Positions 39,401 through 45,000 of a DNA stretch of 45,000 nucleotides are shown here, piece after piece. Each line of letters starts with the position of its first letter. The stretch's first letter is position 1. The position numbers were made by a program, and so were the translations under genes. This DNA comes from Chondrilla cf. caribensis (lineage: Eukaryota > Porifera > Demospongiae > Chondrillida > Chondrillidae), in contig OZ026554.1 of the NCBI GenBank assembly GCA_964020155.1, positions 4,732,827 through 4,777,826 on the forward strand, written 5' to 3'. Below the pieces are notes generated by a model. It had not been told where the DNA came from and searched no databases. It was given only the letters and a program-made list of their open reading frames with translations.

Positions 39401-40373
39401 ATTGGTCGTGAAGTTGTACCAAAGAGGTCGATGCTGCCGTCCAATCCATCGTCTGATTGCCCGTGTTTTGAGGTGTCTCACAAAAGTGCGCACAGGCAGG
39501 AGTCCCAATGACACCATCATCCAAGGACTGTGTAGTTTCTTTGTGCTGGCATATTCAGATCTGGTCAAGATCTCAGCTGACATCCTCACTCCTGCTTATC
39601 TCTACCATGCTAACGATTCAACTCACCATGAAGTCTATGTTCGTGTCCAAGGTGATAAACTATGGTTTAGGCCTGATCATGTCCCTTATGCTCTTGTGGC
39701 CATTTTAGTGCTGGCCATTTGTGTGGCCCTTCCCTGTTTCCTGTTACTTACACGCCCACTACTGCCCCGCCTTTTGGCATTGTGTAGAGTTGAAAACAGA
39801 AAGCCTTTCAAGTGGATCATTTCCTTTTATGGGAGCAATCGATTGAAGCCGTTTTTTGATTGTTTTCAAGGGTGTTTCCGTCCTAACATGGGATTCTTTG
39901 CAGGACTATTTCTCTTTTATAGAATCGCTTTTTACATTCCTCTCATGTTCCAGAAAGAGCCAAACCGTCTTCTTCTCGCCAACCTCATCATCACCTTTGT
40001 CATCTTTTTCATCCACTCCATCTTCCAGCCGTACCACGGGAAGAAGAAGTACGTGAACAGAATTGACAGTGTTATGTTCCTTGTGTTAGGACTATTGGAG
40101 GCAATGATTTATTACAACTATGTGGAGCATGGATTCAGCAATGAACCTCAGAGCTATGGTCTTTGGCTGCAGCTGGTGATCCAGTACACCCCGTATGTGG
40201 TGGTGCTAGGTGTGCTTGTGTGGCGCATCTCCATTTCAGCGAAGACAAAGCGTCTCCTTAAGAAAATTAAACGCATTATTAGGAAGTCTCCTGCATCGGA
40301 GGAACTACAGGAGTCTTTTGAAGGATCTTACAGCACTTTTGAGGAAAGATCAGAAAGACCTGTAGAAATGTAA
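36420..40373 (+). CDS. Beta-helix ectodomain, Cys-rich, multi-span membrane receptor-like protein
   Basis: A single ORF of ~1317 residues if started at 36420 (36426 is equally possible). Residues 1-23 are a signal peptide (hydrophobic VVICWLSLWAPLTTS). Residues ~24-740 are a large Asn-glycosylation-rich ectodomain with repeated FxxNxA and GGxI-type motifs (FSNNTALFGGGI, FINNTAYTGGGL, FEENSASFHGGAI), typical of parallel beta-helix/Pmp-like repeats. Residues ~741-872 are Cys-rich (CPPGF, CTCRC, GYWYGC, CSNCIPGYG, CVDC). From ~873 to ~1265 there are about eight or nine hydrophobic segments (AFFILLAVEIIPLLAYVLFF, YVIVSIPFLFFCLFLLVV, YALVAILVLAICVALPCF, LLLANLIITFVIFFI, YTPYVVVLGVLVW and others), then a basic and Ser/Glu-rich cytoplasmic tail of ~50 residues. 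I recognise no named family; a surface receptor or recognition role is inference. Confidence 0.83.
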   Translation: MQMLNTWVVICWLSLWAPLTTSQTDCPLSCDRCVDPSNGTDTRNCLSGTSSCFSLSYSLLMDPKDDLIICLTSSATHYYNESQPLRNVSNIAIVGTSENVTVECSGNSGLAFVDVRGIRLSYVWFVNCQAVRNSTSYYNQTDNTEPEHFLVGLYFWHCRDVVMDTVRVTDSSGVGVVFFETIGENRIISSVIARNRWNNSTWYKGGGGGVIVEFPFCSPGTKYGQCIGTDLSNSDSRYDITNTTFDENYSFLHNHSDYAFIVPGDRNHIVFGRGGGLTLYFRGEASNNSVSISNCMFSNNTALFGGGILSEIQDTASNNTVFVEATHFIQNKVQYSSQDWGTSGGGIRFGLTFYSPIHSLSNRLQMMGCLFINNTAYTGGGLSLIVTNNSQSDESGIHISDCYWERNVARLGAAIDLTRWGSVYEGDVPVVLERNTFRYNSVSYWDNSSLILGSGTVYVDTVSITIIGNNSFCDNSGTALSVRSASVTFKGEEYAQDQPFYTVFYRNTGRSGGAIALYGSAWIKVFDNYHFRFEENSASFHGGAIFAEGIGNRYLISTRLCFIQYFDISKSFDEWENVTFEFINNRATYGHSIYATSLIPCVWGSTSGPGGFTQAQLNATFRGTVFHYESCTTENCNSTGEVATAPSHANFQSKSNEIFHVYSGATFVLPFEATDDLGHHLEGPSFYVTSSNTSAIKVSEEFAIISTSFVKLEGCPGNSTTLSLVSGQEPLLQVDIHVMIVECPPGFKKVHEKCTCRCSTGDKSPIDHCIGSNMTAYIRSGYWYGCLDKEAGNTLLAFHDETYYFAACGYGFCSHNDSNRFIPLPNDKVNSTCDSINDRICNDNRTGMLCSNCIPGYGISLTSWDYKCVDCSKVGGAFFILLAVEIIPLLAYVLFFIIFNFNILSGPLYSFVFLCQVKYIILPQHSYYLENSMVTGFSVLSKIDRFLSGVFNLRFFGLFVTDDTCISKDLTALQFLLIRYVIVSIPFLFFCLFLLVVKLYQRGRCCRPIHRLIARVLRCLTKVRTGRSPNDTIIQGLCSFFVLAYSDLVKISADILTPAYLYHANDSTHHEVYVRVQGDKLWFRPDHVPYALVAILVLAICVALPCFLLLTRPLLPRLLALCRVENRKPFKWIISFYGSNRLKPFFDCFQGCFRPNMGFFAGLFLFYRIAFYIPLMFQKEPNRLLLANLIITFVIFFIHSIFQPYHGKKKYVNRIDSVMFLVLGLLEAMIYYNYVEHGFSNEPQSYGLWLQLVIQYTPYVVVLGVLVWRISISAKTKRLLKKIKRIIRKSPASEELQESFEGSYSTFEERSERPVEM

Positions 40374-40429
40374 TGTCACAAATGACGAATTCCTACCTCA
40401 ATATAGGCTTTGGATTCAAGTAATACTGA

Positions 40430-40462
<33 letters not shown>

Positions 40463-40463
40463 C

Positions 40464-40499
<36 letters not shown>

Positions 40500-40927
40500 C
40501 TTTTAATATTGGAATTTGTAAGTACAGTAACATTTAAAGTATGATACATACACATGGACTCATGTATTGCATGCATTCTCTTGAATCTTGTTTAAAGGTT
40601 ATTATGATTATTTGAATAACATATAAATCTTAACAATATACATATAATGATAATATTGTTTCTGAATGTATAATATATGCAATTCTAGTTTTACACTGTA
40701 CAGAACTACAATAATTGTAAAATTACTTGTGTATATAAAAATTAATACTAATATTTACTATGGATATTCAATACATTATGATTGATTACAATAATTAATT
40801 TTAGCACATTGGAATTATTTTCACGATGCAATATAATATTATAGAATGCACATAAATGAATGGAATGTTCTAACCACTTATATTATATGCGTACTAAGCT
40901 GTACAGCTGAAGTACATGCATGAAAAT
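40374..40927. other. Intergenic between convergent receptor gene and ECI2
   Basis: AT-rich 554-bp region joining two 3' ends, with a (CA)n tract at 40431-40498. No gene is seen. Confidence 0.6.
40431..40498. repeat. (CA)n microsatellite downstream of the receptor gene
   Basis: About 68 bp of CA with two CGCA interruptions, 57 bp after the receptor stop codon and so probably in its 3' UTR. Confidence 0.95.
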
Positions 40928-41727
40928 CTACAGCTTGGATGGCTTCTTCCTGTTGAAGAAGGCTGTGATGGCCTGAATGAGCTCCTCATGGGTCCATCTC
41001 TCCTTGAGGTCTGCGCATTCCCTCATGTTCACCTCGTGAAGGATCTGACGATTCGCTCTGCGCATGAGGACCTTTGAAGACTGGAAGGACTAAGAGGAGG
41101 TGGAAGAAATTGCACGTAGGTACATAGCAGGCTAACCAGTGTGAGGAATTTATTATGAAATCTTCACAAGTAAGTACATAGAACATACTGTGAAAAATAC
41201 AACTATAGACAGACAGGATGGAATATGACTAGACAGACAGGGAGGAATATGACTAGACAGACAGGGAGGAATATGACTAGACAGACAGGGAGGAATATGA
41301 TTAGACAGACGGGGAGGAATATGACTAGACAGACGGGAAGGAATATGACTAGACAGACGGGGAGGAATATGACTAGACAGACGGGGAGGAATATGACTAG
41401 ACAGACAGGGAGGAATATGACTAGACAGATGGGGAGGAATGACTAGACAGATTAAAAACAACTAGATAGACGGAGGAACAGGTGACAGCAGCAATCAGTG
41501 TGGATAGCTTGAGGTAGTTGACAAAGTGCAGACTGTACACATTCGGGTACCTGAGGCGGGAGTGATGTCATGTACTTGACTACTTCAGCAACTTTCTGAT
41601 CGAACTCAGAGTCTGGGAAAACCTGAGTGACTAAATTCCGTTCACAAGCCTCATGAGATGTGAGTTTCCGATTCAGCATGAGCATCTCACTGGCCTACCA
41701 GCAATAGATGATACAAGTTAGTGTGTG

Positions 41728-41779
<52 letters not shown>

Positions 41780-41839
41780 ACACTCACACTAGTGTTCACA
41801 CGTGTCAGTACACATGTGGTGGATACATACATGTATACA

Positions 41840-41910
<71 letters not shown>

Positions 41911-42219
41911 CTACTAACCACTGTACAATACACTAAATACCTTTGCATTTCCCATTATCCTTGGAAAGAGGTAGGAGGAACATCCTTCAGGACTTTGAGC
42001 AATTTGAGTGAAAGGTGTATGGAAAGTAGCCTGGAGCAAGGCAGCAACTGGAAAGTCATGATAGTATAAACATGGCCAAACACAGCAATGAATAAATTTT
42101 GAACCACAATTCGCACACTCCTTATGAGTACACATGTACACAAACACGCACAGCTTCCAGCAACACACACATGCACACCCACACCCATCCGCCCACAGTC
42201 ACTCACCCATACACATACA

Positions 42220-42271
<52 letters not shown>

Positions 42272-44041
42272 GCTGACACAGACATACCCTGTCTGCTGCA
42301 TACACAAAGTCATACAATGCTAGTATTGTCACTGATATCCCAACAGCAGGGCCATTGACTGCAGCCACTATGGGCTTTGGGAAGTTGATGAACGAGTCCA
42401 CAAATTTTCTGTGCAACAAGAGGAATTGGTATAAAACAGAACCACAAATAGACACAACAGCACACGACACTGGAGACCACATCATTACATTCTACATAGT
42501 AAGGGTTCTCTTTACAGCTATTCTAAAACATGGCACTCCACTATCCTCTGAAAATGGAGTGCTACAGCTTCATTTGACAGCTACCCTTTAGATTGTAAGT
42601 GACTAGCCTAACTCTTGACGATTGTCAACTATTTATCAAAAGATTTTTCCATTTTTTTGGTCTGCAGTCCATCGTATCTGCTGTTGCTGACATGACATCA
42701 TGTACAAAATCATCTGTACAGCATCAGGGTAAGATTTAATGCTCCGGTATCTTGCATGTTGCTGATGGTGAAATTTGAGTGACTTGTTATGTGGTCATTC
42801 ACACATATGTGTGTACTTGGTATGTGCGTATTTGTGGGTGTGTAAGCATGCATTTGTGCAGGGTGCATGAGTGTGCGTGCACATTTATGTGTGTACATAT
42901 ACCGCATAAGCACGTACATGCATTTGTATGAGCATGTATACTAATACACAAATGAACTCACAATAATCTTATTTCGGCCTCCTCTGCACTTTTCTTTATA
43001 TTCTCTGGAGTTGGGGATATGCGCATGAAGTTCGACAGGTCGTTTCCGCTACAATAATAGTCTCCCGTGCCGGTTGTCACAACAACACGCACAGACGTAT
43101 CTTTGGCTGCAGCTTCCAGTGCAGAGCTAATCTCATCGTACATCTGAACCCCAGCACAGGAGTAAGAAATACATTGAATAATACTATGCAGGTACACTGC
43201 CCATCCAAAACACATACATACATACACACATACATACATACTGCCATTTCAGCCAGTGATCACACATAATTTTCCACCTTAAAAATTCTAGCTTGGAATT
43301 TTGACAACAATATGGACTAAGAAGCAATACACACAAACTAGCTATTTTTTCTGTGCTGGTCATTTAATCTTATCATAAAACGAATAAAATATCGCATTTC
43401 ACATGCTGAAGGAGTATACAGGCTACAAGTGTGTACTTGGACATCAACTAAAGCAAGGATACAACGAACAGATCTGCATACGTGCAAGAAGAAGACTGAC
43501 TTCACTCAAAAGAGCATTTTTCTTCTCAGGTCTGTTCAGCCTGATGGTAAGCACCCCATCCTTGTTGGTGATGACAACATCACCAGAAGATTCTGAAGGG
43601 GGACCATCAGTGGTGTCTGCCTTTTCTGCTTTGCTCTCAACAGATCCTACGAGTTCCTCCACAAATTGCACATATCCCTTAACAGCCTCTTCCTACGGAA
43701 ATGATGGCACACACTGTACATGAGGTACACTCAACAGTGAAGGGGACAGCACAAGATGACACTGAGATATACTGAGATATACTGAAATATACATAAAATG
43801 AAAGTGTCAAATCATGCAACGCTCAGAGCAAGCTATGATAAAGACTTCCTGGACTTTTGTGAAATCCAGCAGCTGCGCTATCACTCATCAATCTCCGACC
43901 TGGTATTAGTGCTTATAACATGGCGTTCGTGCTGACTGAGAAACGATGTAGCAAACCAACCTTTGCAGAATACTTTTGATATGAAGAAAAAGCCTATGCC
44001 CAACGTAACTGACACATAGTAATAACTGAACAAATCAGAGG

Positions 44042-44089
<48 letters not shown>

Positions 44090-44103
44090 CACGCACACAC
44101 AGG

Positions 44104-44155
<52 letters not shown>

Positions 44156-44857
44156 AGCTAGCATGGTTGGTTGACCTAGGGTACACATACATACCTTTCC
44201 CATCTCTCCTAAACTGCTCCACGCATTCCACTTTGCTCGTCCGACCAAGTCAAACACACCTGGCTGTTTGATGTTACACTTGCCAATTGTGGCCTGTGAA
44301 CAGATGAATAATGAAAAAAAAGACGAAAAATAACATTGAGACCGATGGATGTCATGGAAGACCCCAGTGGAGCCAGCGAGCATGTGAGAGTGCATCATTT
44401 CTGCTTTAGTTAAACGTGTAATGTGACACAAGTCATACTGGATGTTAGCTGTAATGTACCACCGGGAATGATCGGGTGGGCGTTGGGATGAGCAAGAGAG
44501 AGAGAGCACGAATCAAACCCATGGAGTTTGTACACTCAAATGTTTGGGGGCTGGGAGGGATGGTCAATTGCAACTCTCGGATGGGAATTAAAAGAGCAGG
44601 ATTGTTTCCATCGATGTAGTGGCCACATGCAGAACGTCAGTTCCTACCTGCTTGTATAAACCGTACAATTTCAGCTTGGCATCGTTCCCTGGATCCTCTG
44701 TGAGAATATTCAGCCTCTCTTTGGCTCTCTCCAGATCGTCACTGAGAGAAGAGAACCGTCTTAAGCTGGATGAGGCTGTTTGCATAGACCCAACTGCTTT
44801 GATACTCCTACGAGCCATTATGCTTCTCCAGACTGGGACAACTCTCCAACCAGCCAT
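40928..44857 (-). CDS. ECI2: Enoyl-CoA delta isomerase 2 (ECI2/PECI) with ACBP domain
   Basis: Eight exons: 44857-44648, 44293-44195, 43692-43501, 43143-42962, 42408-42288, 42030-41941, 41694-41551, 41089-40928. Phases agree; 399 residues (human 394). It shifts 3-cis/trans double bonds to 2-trans in beta-oxidation of unsaturated fatty acids. Residues 1-36 are Arg/Ser-rich without acidic residues, a likely mitochondrial presequence. Residues ~38-125 form an acyl-CoA-binding domain ([23 protein letters not shown]-like [16 protein letters not shown]). The crotonase-fold part has [13 protein letters not shown] and [10 protein letters not shown] (CoA/oxyanion hole) and [15 protein letters not shown] with the catalytic Glu. 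The C-terminus is Ser-Lys-Leu, a peroxisomal PTS1 signal. Presequence plus PTS1 suggests dual targeting. It is head to head with SEH1. Confidence 0.96.
41220..41455. repeat. 24-bp minisatellite in ECI2 intron 7
   Basis: About ten tandem units of ATGACTAGACAGACGGGGAG followed by GAAT, with few substitutions, so the array is young. It fills half of the 461-bp intron between exons 7 and 8. It is open in several frames simply because 24 is divisible by three. Confidence 0.97.
41722..41908. repeat. Paired (TG)n and (CA)n tracts in ECI2 intron 6
   Basis: A 56-bp TG tract (41722-41777) and a 68-bp CA tract (41841-41908) are separated by about 60 bp, forming an inverted pair that could fold into a long hairpin in the pre-mRNA. 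Confidence 0.93.
42222..42269. repeat. (CA)n microsatellite near the ECI2 exon 5 donor
   Basis: 48 bp of pure CA beginning 19 nt inside the intron that follows exon 5 (exon end 42288). Confidence 0.95.
44042..44151. repeat. (CA)n microsatellite in ECI2 intron 2
   Basis: About 110 bp of CA with two GGCACG/GGCACA interruptions, about 45 bp inside the intron after exon 2. Confidence 0.95.
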
Positions 44858-44885
44858 ATTAACGGGCGGAGCCAAAAGAAGAAAA
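44858..44885. promoter_or_regulatory. 28-bp head-to-head start region of ECI2 and SEH1
   Basis: Only 28 bp separates the two start codons. Either both 5' UTRs are very short or the transcripts overlap. The SEH1 start lies in AAAAATGGCGGA, close to the YY1 consensus AANATGGCGG that marks start codons of many animal housekeeping genes. Confidence 0.6.
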
Positions 44886-45000
44886 ATGGCGGATTCCTAC
44901 ATATCTAAAGTGCTTCCTGCTTCCCACAAGGACCTTATTCACGATGTAGCGTATGATTACTATGGAAGAAGGATGGCCACCTGTTCTAGCGACCAAACTG
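44886..45000 (+). CDS. SEH1: Nucleoporin SEH1 (WD40 repeat), first exon, partial
   Basis: The ORF starts at 44886 and runs off the window after 38 codons. [20 protein letters not shown] followed by SSDQ matches the first WD40 blade of SEH1 (human [24 protein letters not shown]). SEH1 is a beta-propeller of the Nup107-160 nuclear pore complex and of the GATOR2 complex of TORC1 signalling. No intron is seen in the visible part. Confidence 0.92.
   Translation, partial: MADSYISKVLPASHKDLIHDVAYDYYGRRMATCSSDQT

Overview
The window is nuclear DNA of a multicellular animal. Its genes have many short spliceosomal introns and encode clear animal orthologues (Rab2, TMEM231, TMEM42, HSBP1, DGAT1, TBC1D19, ECI2, SEH1). 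Genes sit close together, several pairs start head to head, and introns are full of (CA/TG)n tracts, TACGTA-type words and short inverted-repeat elements. The compact layout, the ciliary transition-zone gene and a large unspliced beta-helix/multi-membrane-span receptor gene suggest an early-branching animal, most likely a demosponge. That placement is an inference; no diagnostic marker is present.

Layout from left to right. 1-7164: three genes on the minus strand, namely DGAT1 (first two exons only; the rest lies beyond the left edge), HSBP1 (three exons, one intron of the minor AT-AC class) and RAB2 (seven exons). RAB2 starts head to head with TMEM42 (plus, three exons, 7304-8499). TMEM231 (minus, seven exons, 8877-11278) is convergent with TMEM42. 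11345-17660: gene-free satellite DNA, with a ~359-bp tandem array carrying a three-monomer higher-order repeat embedded in an older ~185-210-bp array. 17810-29559: a large minus-strand gene for a LIM - long disordered proline-rich - LIM - LIM protein. 30035-33927: plus-strand gene (ten exons) for a membrane-anchored IQ-motif/PTB-domain protein that I cannot match to a named family. 34045-35664: TBC1D19 as one uninterrupted ORF. 36420-40373: a ~1317-residue receptor-like protein in one ORF. 40928-44857: ECI2 (minus, eight exons). 44886 to the right edge: start of SEH1 (plus), 28 bp from the ECI2 start codon.

Almost all splice junctions of the spliced genes could be placed by reading frame, and exon phases agree throughout, with one exception (eighth exon of the LIM gene, one base off). 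The genes do not form one pathway; this is a housekeeping and signalling neighbourhood. The three least familiar items are the transmembrane-IQ-PTB protein, the LIM-disordered-LIM-LIM protein and the beta-helix/polytopic receptor. At the DNA level the points of interest are the U12-type intron in HSBP1, the nested satellite with a hairpin in each monomer, at least six inverted-repeat MITE-like elements, and introns that begin in or beside (GT)n microsatellites.
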